A DNA stretch of 64,000 nucleotides, from positions 62,001-126,000 of the forward strand of contig NZ_SJKA01000015.1 in the NCBI RefSeq assembly GCF_004331435.1, read 5' to 3'. The notes below the pieces were generated by a model that was given only the letters and a program-made list of their open reading frames with translations, was not told where the DNA came from and did not search any database. This document shows positions 50,207 through 59,245 of this stretch, in pieces (within the stretch, counting starts at the first letter, position 1; each line of letters begins with the position of its first letter). Position numbers and translations under genes: made by a program. Origin of the DNA: Kribbella sindirgiensis (GTDB taxonomy: Bacteria; Actinomycetota; Actinomycetes; Propionibacteriales; Kribbellaceae).

Positions 50207-51202
50207 GTGCGTGCGTTCGTCGTCAGGCAGTACAAGGGACCGCTGCAGGAAGCGGACGTCCCCGAGCCCGTGGTCGGAGAGCACGACGTCCTCGTGCAGG
50301 TCCGGGCTGCCGGGCTCAACGTGCTCGACGAGAAGATCCGGGCGGGCGAGTTCCGGCAGATCCTCCCGTACAAGCTGCCGCAGATCCTCGGCAACGACGT
50401 CGCCGGAACCGTGGTCCGCGTCGGCGCGAAAGTGCGCGGATTCAGGCCCGGCGACGAGGTCTTCGGCCGGCCGGACAAAGACCGCATCGGAACCTTCGCC
50501 GAGCGCATCGCGGTGGCCGAGGCCGACCTGGCGTTCAAGCCCGTATCGGTCAGCCTCGAGGAAGCGGCGTCGCTGCCACTGGTGGCGTTGACCGCGTGGC
50601 AGGCACTCGTCGAGCGAGGCAACCTCCGGCCGGGGCAGCGGGTCCTGATCCACGCCGGCGCAGGGGGCGTCGGAACGATCGCGATCCAGCTCGCCAAATA
50701 CCTCGGCGCAACGGTCGCCACAACCGTCAGCGCCGGCAACGCCGAGTTCGTGCGCGAACTCGGGGCGGACTTCGTGATCGACTACCGCAGCCAGGACTTC
50801 GAGCAGCTCGTCGAAGGGTACGACCTGGTGCTCGACAGCCTCGGCGGGAAGAACCTCGAGAAGTCGCTCCGCGTCCTGCGCCCCGGCGGCAAGGCGATCG
50901 GGATCGCCGGCCCGCCCGACTCGGCGTTCGCCCGCGAGCTCGGCGCGAACCCGCTGCTCCGGCTGGTGATGACCGCCCTCAGCGCCCGCATCCGCCGCCA
51001 GGCCCGGCACCTCGGCGTGACGTACGAGTTCCTCTTCATGCGCGCCAGCGGTGATCAGCTTCGCCAGATCTCTGCCCTCGTGGACAGCGGCGCGCTGCGT
51101 CCCGTCGTCGGACGGGTCTTCGACTTCGACCAGACCGCGCAAGCAGTGCAATCCCTCGACAAGGGCGGCATCCGCGGCAAAGCCGTCATCAGCCGGCCCT
51201 GA
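50207..51202 (+). CDS. NADPH-dependent quinone reductase-like oxidoreductase (MDR family)
   Basis: 331 residues, GTG start with an AAGGGGAAG site. The medium-chain dehydrogenase fold is clear: GroES-like N-terminus (LGNDVAGTVVRVGAKVRGFRPGDEVFG), then the nucleotide motif HAGAGGVGTIAIQLAKYLGA. Structural zinc cysteines are absent, as in zeta-crystallin-type quinone reductases, which use NADPH on quinones or enones. First gene of the promoter-operator unit ending in the TetR gene. Confidence 0.88.
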   Translation: MRAFVVRQYKGPLQEADVPEPVVGEHDVLVQVRAAGLNVLDEKIRAGEFRQILPYKLPQILGNDVAGTVVRVGAKVRGFRPGDEVFGRPDKDRIGTFAERIAVAEADLAFKPVSVSLEEAASLPLVALTAWQALVERGNLRPGQRVLIHAGAGGVGTIAIQLAKYLGATVATTVSAGNAEFVRELGADFVIDYRSQDFEQLVEGYDLVLDSLGGKNLEKSLRVLRPGGKAIGIAGPPDSAFARELGANPLLRLVMTALSARIRRQARHLGVTYEFLFMRASGDQLRQISALVDSGALRPVVGRVFDFDQTAQAVQSLDKGGIRGKAVISRP

Positions 51203-51229
51203 CCACCCCTACGAAACAGGAGAACCACC

Positions 51230-52075
51230 ATGAGTACCGTCATCACCGCCTACAAGGACGCGCCCGCCCGCACGGTCGACGCCGGCGGCGTCACCTACGC
51301 CTACCGCGAGCTGGGACCGAAGGGCGGCATCCCTGTCGTCTTCTTCGTTCACCTCGCCGCGACCCTCGACAACTGGGACCCGCGGATCATCGACCCCATC
51401 GCCGCGGAGCGCCACGTCATCGCCTTCGACAACCGCGGCGTCGGCGCCTCCACCGGGCGCGTCCCCGACAGCGTCGAGGCGATGGCCGACGACGCCTACA
51501 CCTTCATCACGGCGCTCGGCTTCGACAAGATCGACGTCTTCTCCTTCTCCCTCGGCGGCATGGTCGCCCAGGCCCTCGTGGTCAAGCACCCCGAGCTCGT
51601 CCGCAAGCTCGTCCTCACCGGCACCGGTCCCGCGGGTGGCAAGGACATCGACAAGGTCGCCGGCACCACGTACTACGACATCCTGCGGGCGACTCTGACC
51701 CGGTCGGACCCGAAGGAGTTCTTGTTCTTCAACCGCGACGCCACGGGCAAGTCCGCCGCCCGCGCGTTCGTCAACCGGCTCAAGGAGCGCACCGTCGACC
51801 GCGACGCAGAGATCAAGACCAAGGCCTTCCAGACGCAGCTCAAGGCGATCAAGAGGTGGGGACGCTCCGCGCCCGCCGACCTGTCGAAGATCACCCAGCC
51901 CACCCTGATCGCCAACGGCGACAACGACCGCATGGTGCCCTCAGTGCTCTCCGAGGACCTGCACCGGCGCATCAAGGGCTCGGAGCTGATCATCTACCCC
52001 GACTCCGGCCACGGCGGCATCTTCCAGTTCCACGACAAGTTCGCCCCCGTTGCCGTCGAGTTCCTCTCACGATGA
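51230..52075 (+). CDS. Alpha/beta hydrolase
   Basis: 281 residues. The nucleophile elbow is VFSFSLGGMVAQ (Ser in an S-F-S-L-G context rather than GxSxG), preceded by the oxyanion strand PVVFFVHLAATLDNWDPRI. The Asp region is TLIANGDNDRMV and the His is in PDSGHGGIFQFH. It may hydrolyse an ester or C-C bond. An AGGAGAACCACC site precedes ATG 51230. The stop overlaps the next start (ATGA). Confidence 0.87.
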   Translation: MSTVITAYKDAPARTVDAGGVTYAYRELGPKGGIPVVFFVHLAATLDNWDPRIIDPIAAERHVIAFDNRGVGASTGRVPDSVEAMADDAYTFITALGFDKIDVFSFSLGGMVAQALVVKHPELVRKLVLTGTGPAGGKDIDKVAGTTYYDILRATLTRSDPKEFLFFNRDATGKSAARAFVNRLKERTVDRDAEIKTKAFQTQLKAIKRWGRSAPADLSKITQPTLIANGDNDRMVPSVLSEDLHRRIKGSELIIYPDSGHGGIFQFHDKFAPVAVEFLSR

Positions 52076-52866
52076 CTACCGCGAAAGTGGGCGTGAAGAA
52101 GCACCTCACCTCCTCGATTCCACTCTGGGTGCGCACCGACCAGCCCCGCCAGACCGGCATGGACTACTGGAAGGGCCCGCACTCGAAAATCATCTCCGCC
52201 ACCCCGGGCTTGGAGGAGTACCGGCAGATCCACCTTGCGGAGGACAACCCGGGCCGGTGGCCGGTGACCGACGGGGTAGAGACGTCGATCCCCGTCGACC
52301 GGAAGATCGACGGCGTCGCGGAAGTCACCTTCCACTCGGCGCTCTCCCCGCTCCTGGGACGCAAGCAGACACAGCTCGCCTACAAGGACGAGATCAACGT
52401 GTTCCGCCGTACTCTCCTCTACACCGGCCCGCCGAACTCGTCCCGCTGGTACGACGTCGCAGGCCCTGGCGAGGCAGTCGGTGCCCGTGCGATGGTCTAC
52501 CTCCGTCGCAGAGACGGGGTGGGTGCCGGCGAGTTCCGGAGGTTCATGAAGGAGCAGCTCGTTCCAGCGCTCGCCGCCACCGGGGTGCTCAAAGAGCTTC
52601 GTACGCAGACTTTCCTGCCCTGGATCGAAAAACTCTGGGACACCCCGAACGTCGCCCACGACAACCCACACGACCAGCAGTTCCACGCCTCCCTCATCCT
52701 CGGGTTCACCGACACCGCAGCACGCGATGCCTTCTTCACCAGCAACGTGCCGGCGGAACTGTCCAAGCAGCTGGCACCGCTGGCCGCGGCGATCCATGCC
52801 TACGACGTCGACGCGGCCCTCACCTACGTCAAGAACGGCACCGTCCTGCCGCACTACGAGCAATAG
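52072..52866 (+). CDS. EthD-like/dimeric alpha-beta barrel protein
   Basis: 264 residues, ATG overlapping the hydrolase stop. The stretch MDYWKGPHSKIISATPGLEEYRQIHL resembles EthD-type domains (W..PH...), and a second half with EFRRFMKEQLVPALAATGVL suggests a repeated ferredoxin-like barrel. Such proteins often assist oxidation of aromatic or ether compounds. The operon context (quinone reductase, hydrolase, TetR) fits degradation or detoxification of a small organic compound. Confidence 0.7.
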   Translation: MTTAKVGVKKHLTSSIPLWVRTDQPRQTGMDYWKGPHSKIISATPGLEEYRQIHLAEDNPGRWPVTDGVETSIPVDRKIDGVAEVTFHSALSPLLGRKQTQLAYKDEINVFRRTLLYTGPPNSSRWYDVAGPGEAVGARAMVYLRRRDGVGAGEFRRFMKEQLVPALAATGVLKELRTQTFLPWIEKLWDTPNVAHDNPHDQQFHASLILGFTDTAARDAFFTSNVPAELSKQLAPLAAAIHAYDVDAALTYVKNGTVLPHYEQ

Positions 52867-52936
52867 CTGCCCATGGGAGAATGAACGCCTGCAAACTACA
52901 CAGCCGGAGCCCACACAGCAGACAAGGAAGGCAGCC

Positions 52937-53539
52937 ATGCCACTCGCCTCCCAACGAGTCGGACGGCGCGAGCGGAACAAGCAGGAGAAGCTCGACCGCA
53001 TCACCGCCGCCGCCCGCGAGCTCTTCGCCGAGCGCGGAGTCGACGAGGTCACCACCCAGGAGATCGCGGACAAGGCCGACATCGGCGCCGGCACGCTCTT
53101 CCTCTACGCCAAGACCAAGGGCGAACTGCTCCTGCTGGTGCAGAACTCGACGTACGCCGACGCACTCGCCGAAGGTACGTCGGCAGCCGAGCGCATCCCC
53201 GACGTACTCGACGCGGTGATGGCGATCGTCCGCCCGGTCGTCGAATGCAACCGCAAACAGATCGACAACGGGCGGACCTACCTGCGCGAGATCGTCTTCG
53301 GCGACCCCGAGGAGCCCCACCACCGCACCGCCCTCGGACTGACAGTGCAGACCGAGAAGGCGATCGCCGACGTACTACAGCGAGACGAGCGCAACAGCGC
53401 CACCGACGCCGCAACGCTCGCCCACATCGTCTCCGCGATCATGTTCGTCAGCATGGCGGCAACGATCAACATCGCCAAGCCCGTCGACGACGTCGTCCAG
53501 GAGATCAGGATGCAGGTCCAGGTTCTCCTGCAGAGGTGA
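52937..53539 (+). CDS. TetR family transcriptional regulator
   Basis: 200 residues. The N-terminal helix-turn-helix (ITAAARELFAERGVDEVTTQEIADKADIGAGTLFLYAKTKGELLLLV) is a standard TetR domain; the C-terminal ligand domain is helical and unassigned. It is the last gene of the 50.2 kb operon and probably represses its own unit through the palindrome TGAGTCGACTCA in the promoter. The inducer is unknown. An AAGGAAGG site stands before ATG 52937. Confidence 0.9.
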   Translation: MPLASQRVGRRERNKQEKLDRITAAARELFAERGVDEVTTQEIADKADIGAGTLFLYAKTKGELLLLVQNSTYADALAEGTSAAERIPDVLDAVMAIVRPVVECNRKQIDNGRTYLREIVFGDPEEPHHRTALGLTVQTEKAIADVLQRDERNSATDAATLAHIVSAIMFVSMAATINIAKPVDDVVQEIRMQVQVLLQR

Positions 53540-53541
53540 TG

Positions 53542-54333
53542 TCAGGCTGACTTGACCTCGCGGCGGAGGAGGCGGAAGAGGCCGAGGATGAGGGGTAGGA
53601 GGACCCAGATGGCGCCCGAGACTGCGAGGTGGGCCCAGTCGGCGGCCTGGAACGTGCGCTGCTCGAAGGCGGGGGCCATCGCGGAGTTGACGTCGAGCCA
53701 GGGTGCGACCTTCTCGAGGCTGCCGACCATCGAGAAGAGTACGGTCCACGCGATCGGGATCACGTAGTAGAGGACGATCGCGGCGGCGGTGTTCATCAGC
53801 AGCATGCCGAAGGCGAAGCCCTGAACGATGCCGATCAGTTGTACGGCGAAGAAGTCGCGGACGTTGGCGGCACCAATGTTCCAGGTGCCGGCGCCGTCCA
53901 GGAACGCCATCCCGGCCAGGTTGCTCAACGCTGCGACGCCGAGTGCCACGACCACCGCCACCAGACCGACCAGGACGACGGCGACCAGCTTGGCGACGGC
54001 GATGCGGATCCGGCTGGGTTCGAGCGTGAAGGTGACCAGGCCGGTGCGCTGACTCCACTCGGCGGTGACTGCGAGGATGCCGAGCACCGGGAGCAGGATG
54101 CTCTGCGGGGTCGCGGTCGCACCGATCATGTTCAGGAAGGTCAACTGGTCCGGGTCGGCGACGAACAGGAACACGACGATGACGGCGACCGTGATGAGAC
54201 CGATCGCGGTGAGCAGCCAAAAGCCCGCCCGGGTGTCTACGAGCTTGCGCAGTTCGGCCCGCAACAGGCGGCTGAAGGGGACCGGCGTCACCCGCGGATC
54301 CGGCAACAGTTCGGTGTGGGTCGCGGTACTCAT
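53542..54333 (-). CDS. ABC-2 type transporter permease
   Basis: 263 residues with about six membrane helices (GFWLLTAIGLITVAVIVVFLFV, KLVAVVLVGLVAVVVALGVAALS and others). It forms the membrane part of an ABC-2 exporter with the ATPase gene just upstream, whose stop it overlaps by 4 nt. The substrate is unknown; such pairs often export antibiotics or lipids and confer resistance. Its 3' end lies 2 nt from the convergent TetR gene. Confidence 0.9.
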   Translation of the reverse strand: MSTATHTELLPDPRVTPVPFSRLLRAELRKLVDTRAGFWLLTAIGLITVAVIVVFLFVADPDQLTFLNMIGATATPQSILLPVLGILAVTAEWSQRTGLVTFTLEPSRIRIAVAKLVAVVLVGLVAVVVALGVAALSNLAGMAFLDGAGTWNIGAANVRDFFAVQLIGIVQGFAFGMLLMNTAAAIVLYYVIPIAWTVLFSMVGSLEKVAPWLDVNSAMAPAFEQRTFQAADWAHLAVSGAIWVLLPLILGLFRLLRREVKSA

Positions 54334-55229
54334 GCGGTGACCTTCTCTCGTGCGTCGGCGGCGGTGAGCTGCAGGAACATTGCTTCGAGTCCGGAACCGT
54401 CCGCGCCACGCAGCTCGGTGACGACCACGCCGTGTTGCGCGGTGGCCGTGGCGATCTGCTCGCGGGTGGCGTCCACGACGTACGAGCCGTCGGGCTCGAG
54501 CTGGTACACGTAACCCGCGACGTCGAGGCAGCGCCCCAGCGCATCCGGGTCCAGGCCGCGGACCAGGGTGCCCGCGGCGTTCAGCAGGTCGGCCTTGCTG
54601 CCGTCGGCGACGATCACGCCGCGACCGATGACGACCAGGTGATCGGCGATGACCTCGATCTCGTGCAGCAGATGTGAGGACAGCAGGACGGTTCCGCCGC
54701 GATCGGCGAAGCTCTTGAGCAGCCCGCGCATCCAGTGGATACCGGCCGGGTCGAGTCCGTTGGCGGGCTCGTCCAGGATCAGGACCTGCGGGTCGCCGAG
54801 CAGGGCGTGCGCGATGCCGAGGCGTTGCCGCATGCCGAGGGAGTAGTTGCCGACCCGGCGGTTGCCCTCCTCGCCGGACAGTCCGACGATTTCGAGCATT
54901 TCGTCGACCCGTTGGAGGCGGAGGCCCATGACGATGGCGCCGAGGCGGAGGATCTCGCGCCCGGTCCGCCCGGTGTGCTGTGCGGACGCGTCGAGGAGGA
55001 CCCCGACGTGCCGGCCCGGGTTGGACAGTTCGGCGTACGGAACCCCGAGGACGGTGCTGCGACCCGCTGAGGGCGGCGTCAGCCCGGTCATCATGCGCAT
55101 CGTGGTCGACTTGCCGGCCCCGTTGGGACCGAGGAAGCCGGTGACGGATCCAGGCTGCGCCCGGAAGGACACGCGGTCTACGGACTGATGTGCGCCGTAC
55201 CGCTTACTGAGTTCTTCGACTGTGATCAT
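54330..55229 (-). CDS. ABC-2 transporter ATP-binding protein
   Basis: 299 residues from ATG 55229. Walker A (GFLGPNGAGKSTTMRMM), signature (NYSLGMRQRLGIAHALLGDP), Walker B with catalytic Glu (VLILDEPANGLDPAGI) and the switch His (VLLSSHLLHEIE) are complete. The C-terminal extension of about 80 residues is usual for DrrA-like ATPases. It is divergent from the histidine kinase gene, which suggests the two-component system controls it. Confidence 0.93.
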   Translation of the reverse strand: MITVEELSKRYGAHQSVDRVSFRAQPGSVTGFLGPNGAGKSTTMRMMTGLTPPSAGRSTVLGVPYAELSNPGRHVGVLLDASAQHTGRTGREILRLGAIVMGLRLQRVDEMLEIVGLSGEEGNRRVGNYSLGMRQRLGIAHALLGDPQVLILDEPANGLDPAGIHWMRGLLKSFADRGGTVLLSSHLLHEIEVIADHLVVIGRGVIVADGSKADLLNAAGTLVRGLDPDALGRCLDVAGYVYQLEPDGSYVVDATREQIATATAQHGVVVTELRGADGSGLEAMFLQLTAADAREKVTA

Positions 55230-55371
55230 GAGGTCGAGCCTGGACCCGCGCACCGGCCGGGCACATCAGCCGCAGTGCCACCGCCGCGAACCACGGGATC
55301 GAGTTGTGTAGCCCGTGGTAGGGGTCGGGCCGGACCGTGGTCTCTGCCCGGAAGCACAGACCTCCCGTACC

Positions 55372-56547
55372 GTGAGCAAGGTGGACGCCATCCAAGCCGC
55401 GCCACCACCTCCGCTGAGCCACTGGCAGTCGACGTGGCGCTACCTCTTCGCCATCGTCACCGGCGGCGGATTCTGGATCGCCAGCTACTACCAGACGTAC
55501 GCCGGACAGATCGGTGCGCTCTGGGCCATCGATCTGCTGCTCGGAGTAGTCAGCGTCGTTCTGATGCGAAGGCGACGCCGCAACCCGTTCGTCGTCGCCC
55601 TGATCGTCAACACCTTCGGATCGTTCTCCACAGCCGCGTCGGGAGCGGTCGTCGTCACCACCGTGTCCCTGGCCACGCGCCGGCGCTGGCACGAGATCGT
55701 GCCGGTCGCGGTGGTGGGCTTCGTCGCCTCTGTCGTCTTCTTCGCAACCCACCCCGGGGCCGAGAACTCGTTGCTCTTCTCGCTCTTGTTCACGGTCGTC
55801 TTCGTGAGCGCCGTGATCGCTCCCGGCATGTATGTCGGCGCACGCCGCGACCTGCTGGCATCGCTGAGGGAACGCGCGGATCGCGCCGAACGCGAGCAGG
55901 GCCTGCGTGTCGAGCAGGCGCAAGTCACCGAGCGGGCCCGGATCGCTCGCGAGATGCACGACGCGCTGGCGCATCGCCTGTCGCTGGTGGCCTTGCACGC
56001 GGGCGCACTGGAGTACTGCCGAAGCCTGAGCGACGCCGAAGTGGCCCAGGCGGCAGCCATCACCCGCAAGAGCGCCCACCTCGCGCTGCAGGATCTGCAC
56101 GCGATCCTCGGAGTACTGCGAACCATCGAAACCGACGTACCACCGGAGCGACCACAACCGACGCTCGCCGACCTCCCGGCGCTGGTCCAGGAAGCCATCG
56201 GATCCGGCACGAGAGTGCGGTTGCACAACCAGGTGGACGACCTCGCGGAGCCGCCCGACGCGATCGGGCGCGGCGCCTACCGGATGATCCAGGAGAGCCT
56301 GACGAACGCTCGCAAACACGCACCGGACACCGCCGTCGACGTGACCGTCAGCGGCCGGCCGGGAGGGCAACTGGTCCTCGAGGTACGCAACCCGCTGCGG
56401 CTCGGCTCCTCGGTGAGCGCGACCCCCGGATCGGGGCTCGGACTGCTCGGACTCACCGAACGCGCCGAGCTGATCGGCGGCCGCCTCGAGCACCTGAGAA
56501 CGGACGGGGAGTTCGTGGTCCGCGCCTGGTTGCCGTGGCCGGCATGA
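55372..56547 (+). CDS. Two-component sensor histidine kinase (NarL-type partner)
   Basis: About 391 residues, GTG start. Four or five membrane helices (about residues 20-165) precede the HisKA_3 box ERARIAREMHDALAHRLSLVALHAG with the phospho-acceptor His. The ATPase domain has the N box MIQESLTNARKHAP and G box GSGLGLLGLTERAELIGG. It senses an unknown envelope signal. Its stop overlaps the response regulator start (ATGA). The divergent ABC exporter is its likely output. The start has no clear ribosome site. Confidence 0.9.
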   Translation: MSKVDAIQAAPPPPLSHWQSTWRYLFAIVTGGGFWIASYYQTYAGQIGALWAIDLLLGVVSVVLMRRRRRNPFVVALIVNTFGSFSTAASGAVVVTTVSLATRRRWHEIVPVAVVGFVASVVFFATHPGAENSLLFSLLFTVVFVSAVIAPGMYVGARRDLLASLRERADRAEREQGLRVEQAQVTERARIAREMHDALAHRLSLVALHAGALEYCRSLSDAEVAQAAAITRKSAHLALQDLHAILGVLRTIETDVPPERPQPTLADLPALVQEAIGSGTRVRLHNQVDDLAEPPDAIGRGAYRMIQESLTNARKHAPDTAVDVTVSGRPGGQLVLEVRNPLRLGSSVSATPGSGLGLLGLTERAELIGGRLEHLRTDGEFVVRAWLPWPA

Positions 56548-57206
56548 GCGCCGCCGTCCGGGTGGTAATCATCGACGACGACGCGCTCGTGCGCGCGGCA
56601 CTCGCCATGATCCTGCGCGACGACGCAACGATCGAACTGGCCGGCGAAGCGAACGACGGCCAGACCGGACTCGACCTGATCGCGCAGGTTGCGCCCGACG
56701 TCGTACTGATGGACATCCGGATGCCGCGACTCGACGGCCTCGAAGCTCTCGCCCAGCTCAGGGGTCGGCCCGCACCGCCCAAGGTGATCGTGCTGACCAC
56801 CTTCGACGCCGACGACTACGTACTACGGGCTCTTCGCGGCGGGGCCAGCGGCTTCCTCCTCAAACACACCCCGCCGGCAGAGATCGTCGAGGCGATCCAC
56901 AAAGTGGCTGCCGGCAACCACATGCTCTCCCCCACCGTGACCGCCCAGCTGATCGCGCGCCTGGGTGCTGATGAGCCAGAACCCCAGCGTGTCCTCGACG
57001 CGCGAGCGCTGGCCGGGACCCTCACCTCCCGCGAACGCGAAGTCGCCATCGCGGTCGGTCAGGGCAAGGTCAACGCGCAGATCGCCGACGAACTCTACCT
57101 GAGCATGGCCACCGTCAAGGCCCACGTCTCGCGGATCATGGTCAAACTCCAAGCCACCAACCGGGTCCAGATCGCCAACCGCATCCACGACGCGGGCCTC
57201 ACCTGA
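56544..57206 (+). CDS. NarL/LuxR-family response regulator
   Basis: 220 residues. The receiver domain holds the acidic pocket IIDDDALVR, the phosphorylation Asp in VVLMDIRMPRLDG, and the switch Thr/Lys (VLTTF, FLLKHTPP). The LuxR-type helix-turn-helix is LTSREREVAIAVGQGKVNAQIADELYLSMATVKAHVSRIMVKL. It is cotranslated with the kinase gene (ATGA overlap). It ends 1 nt before the convergent RNase H gene. Confidence 0.93.
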   Translation: MSAAVRVVIIDDDALVRAALAMILRDDATIELAGEANDGQTGLDLIAQVAPDVVLMDIRMPRLDGLEALAQLRGRPAPPKVIVLTTFDADDYVLRALRGGASGFLLKHTPPAEIVEAIHKVAAGNHMLSPTVTAQLIARLGADEPEPQRVLDARALAGTLTSREREVAIAVGQGKVNAQIADELYLSMATVKAHVSRIMVKLQATNRVQIANRIHDAGLT

Positions 57207-57207
57207 T

Positions 57208-57684
57208 TCAGTGTTCCGGGAAGCAGGCGGCGACCGCCAGGGCGTCCACGAAGTCGTTCATTTCGTGGCCGGAGTGGCCTTTCACCCACTGGAAGGCGAC
57301 GTCGCCGCGCTTGGTGACCAACTCGACCAGGGGCTCCCAGAGGTCGCGGTTGGCGACCGGTTTCCTGGCCGAGGTGAGCCAGCCGCGTTCGAGCCAACCT
57401 GTGTGCCACCCGTCGCGGAAGCAGTTGACGACGTACGTCGAATCCGACACGACCAGGAGCGGACCATCGTTCGCCCGAACGGCCTCGAGGGCGGCCCGGA
57501 TCTCCATCCGCTGGTTCGTGGAATCAGCCTCGTGCCCCGAGGCGTACACGGACTTCGACGACGCCCAGGCCCAGCCTCCAGGTCCAGGATTCCGCGAGCA
57601 CGCGCCATCCGTGAACACGGTGCGCGCCCCAACGGGCACAGCCATATCAGCCGGACGAGGACGACGAGCACGGATCGCAGACAT
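57208..57684 (-). CDS. rnhA: Ribonuclease HI
   Basis: 158 residues. The four catalytic carboxylates are visible in order: Asp in VFTDGACSRNPGPGGWA, Glu in TNQRMEIRAALEAV, Asp in LLVVSDSTYVVNCF, and Asp in GHEMNDFVDALAV. The handle-region WVKGHSGHE is also typical. It cleaves the RNA strand of RNA-DNA hybrids. The true start may be ATG 57645 (MAVPVGARTVFTDG), since the first 13 residues are basic and unconserved in appearance. Confidence 0.92.
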   Translation of the reverse strand: MSAIRARRPRPADMAVPVGARTVFTDGACSRNPGPGGWAWASSKSVYASGHEADSTNQRMEIRAALEAVRANDGPLLVVSDSTYVVNCFRDGWHTGWLERGWLTSARKPVANRDLWEPLVELVTKRGDVAFQWVKGHSGHEMNDFVDALAVAACFPEH

Positions 57685-57939
57685 CAGGACGAAACCCTAC
57701 CCTGTCGGCGGCCCGAGGCCGTGAGATACGCGAACACTTGGCCGACCGAGCGTGCGGGGACGAAGGTCTCGATGCGGAGCATCGTGGCCTTCGCACCGTG
57801 CGGCGAGGTGCCGTGCCGAGTGCCCCGCAGTAGGCGATGGATTACCAGACGGGGGCTTGAGTCCGGGCTCGCGTTGACTCGCACTGACACCCGCTGGAAC
57901 CGGCTTCCCCGCACCAGCCCTGCTTGACGCCCCGCTCCT

Positions 57940-58036
57940 CTCCAAACCAGTTTGGGGAGTCCTGCCCTCCCGATTCGGGCAGCACGGCTCCCCAGTTCAC
58001 GCACAGAGTCTCCCCAAACCGGTTTGGGGAGACTCT
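57940..58036. repeat. Palindromic repeat family, two copies including a perfect 32-bp palindrome
   Basis: 57940-57959 contains CCAAACCAGTTTGG flanked by CT/AG. 58005-58036 is a perfect 32-nt palindrome with the core CCCCAAACCGGTTTGGGG. The same core occurs at 11072-11143. They lie in a 519-nt stretch (57685-58203) between the RNase H gene and the 344-residue gene, where I find no gene. Confidence 0.8.
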
Positions 58037-58128
58037 CCACCAGGACCGGGGAAGGCTAGAGGTGATCTACGCAAGTACATGCGACCTCCAGAGTGGGCAG
58101 CGGTTGCGTCGCAGCTCGCCGTCGGCAG

Positions 58129-58137
58129 TTATCCACA
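58129..58137 (+). promoter_or_regulatory. Consensus DnaA-box sequence
   Basis: TTATCCACA matches the DnaA box consensus exactly. It is a single copy, 67 nt upstream of the 344-residue gene. Without a cluster of boxes it is not an origin; it may be a titration or regulatory site, or chance. Confidence 0.3.
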
Positions 58138-58203
58138 GATTGCGAAGACGGGCCGTTCCAGTGCTCGAAAGCTCATACCTTTTTTGGGCAAAGGAGGTGC
58201 TCG

Positions 58204-59238
58204 ATGAGTGCTGGCAAGAGCAGGGACGGCCGCCGGAGCGGCCGTGGTGGTAGCAGGCGACACAACGACGACGCGGATCGGCCGCACCCGGTGCTGACCC
58301 CGCTGACCGTGCGGCAGGCGGACCGATTGGTCCGTCTGGCCGAGGCTGTGGTCGCGGAACGCGGGTTTCCCCTGCGGTACGACGGCGCCGGCGCGCTGGT
58401 AGCGACCGGAGACTGCCAGGTGAAGGACACTCCATCTGCCGGGCTCGCGAATCTCGCGCGCACCGTCAGCGGGTTGCCACGACAGCAATGGAGATCGGCG
58501 GTGGTCGCCCATTTCGGCCAGATGCCTCCTCCGGGCGAACGGCCGATGGTCCCGGAAGACCTGGAGAACGAGCTCTATCTTCGGCTTGTCTGCGCAGCCA
58601 CGATCGAGCGCGGCTGGACCGACCGGGTGCCGGAGTTCGTGCCGGGTGTGGTGACCGCGCCGGCGACCTACACCGGGCGCGCGGTCGCCATGCACTTCGA
58701 CATCGACTCCCTTGGCGTGTCGTGGGAGGAAATCACCCGGATGGGCCTGGCGAACCTGCGCCGCCTCAAGGACAACGTCGAGTTGGTGCGAGATCCGGTT
58801 GGCGACGGTGGCGAGGTTGCCATGCTGACCGGCGGCATGTTCACAGCCTCCCGGGCGCTGGTTCTCGACACCGTGCTGCGCGAGTCCCTGCATGTCGAGA
58901 ACCCTCCGTTCGGGTGCCTCGTGGCCATGCCGTCCCGAGACATGCTGCTCATTCATGTGCTACGAGATCAGACGGTGATCAACGCCTTCGGAATGCTCCT
59001 CAACCTCGCCAACTGCTTCTTCGCCGACTCGCCGGGGCCTGTGAGTCCGCACGTCTACTACGTGACCGGCGACGAGTGGCAACAGGTGACCGACTACAGC
59101 ACCGGCACCGCGCAACTCCAGGCCGGCGGCCGCTTCTCAGAAACCCTGCGCCGCCTCGACGGTGCCATCTTCGGCGAGCCTGACGTACGAGGAGACGGCA
59201 TCCCGGTGCCTCCGGCGTCGCGCGGCGGGAGCCGATGA
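58204..59238 (+). CDS. Hypothetical protein with a very strong ribosome site
   Basis: 344 residues, no signal peptide or membrane helix. A basic Gly/Ser/Arg-rich N-terminus (residues 1-25) precedes an alpha/beta protein of unrecognised family (PVLTPLTVRQADRLVRLAEAVVAERGFPLRYDGAGALVA...). The ribosome site is AAAGGAGGTG, 6 nt before ATG 58204, a full anti-SD match, so expression may be high. The C-terminal half (VLVFDTV-like strands, SPHVYYVTGDEW) gives no motif. Function unknown. Confidence 0.75.
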   Translation: MSAGKSRDGRRSGRGGSRRHNDDADRPHPVLTPLTVRQADRLVRLAEAVVAERGFPLRYDGAGALVATGDCQVKDTPSAGLANLARTVSGLPRQQWRSAVVAHFGQMPPPGERPMVPEDLENELYLRLVCAATIERGWTDRVPEFVPGVVTAPATYTGRAVAMHFDIDSLGVSWEEITRMGLANLRRLKDNVELVRDPVGDGGEVAMLTGGMFTASRALVLDTVLRESLHVENPPFGCLVAMPSRDMLLIHVLRDQTVINAFGMLLNLANCFFADSPGPVSPHVYYVTGDEWQQVTDYSTGTAQLQAGGRFSETLRRLDGAIFGEPDVRGDGIPVPPASRGGSR

Positions 59239-59245
59239 GCCTCAC

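Noticed and set aside
58129..58137. Replication origin
   Set aside because: Only one DnaA box and no dnaA or dnaN gene.
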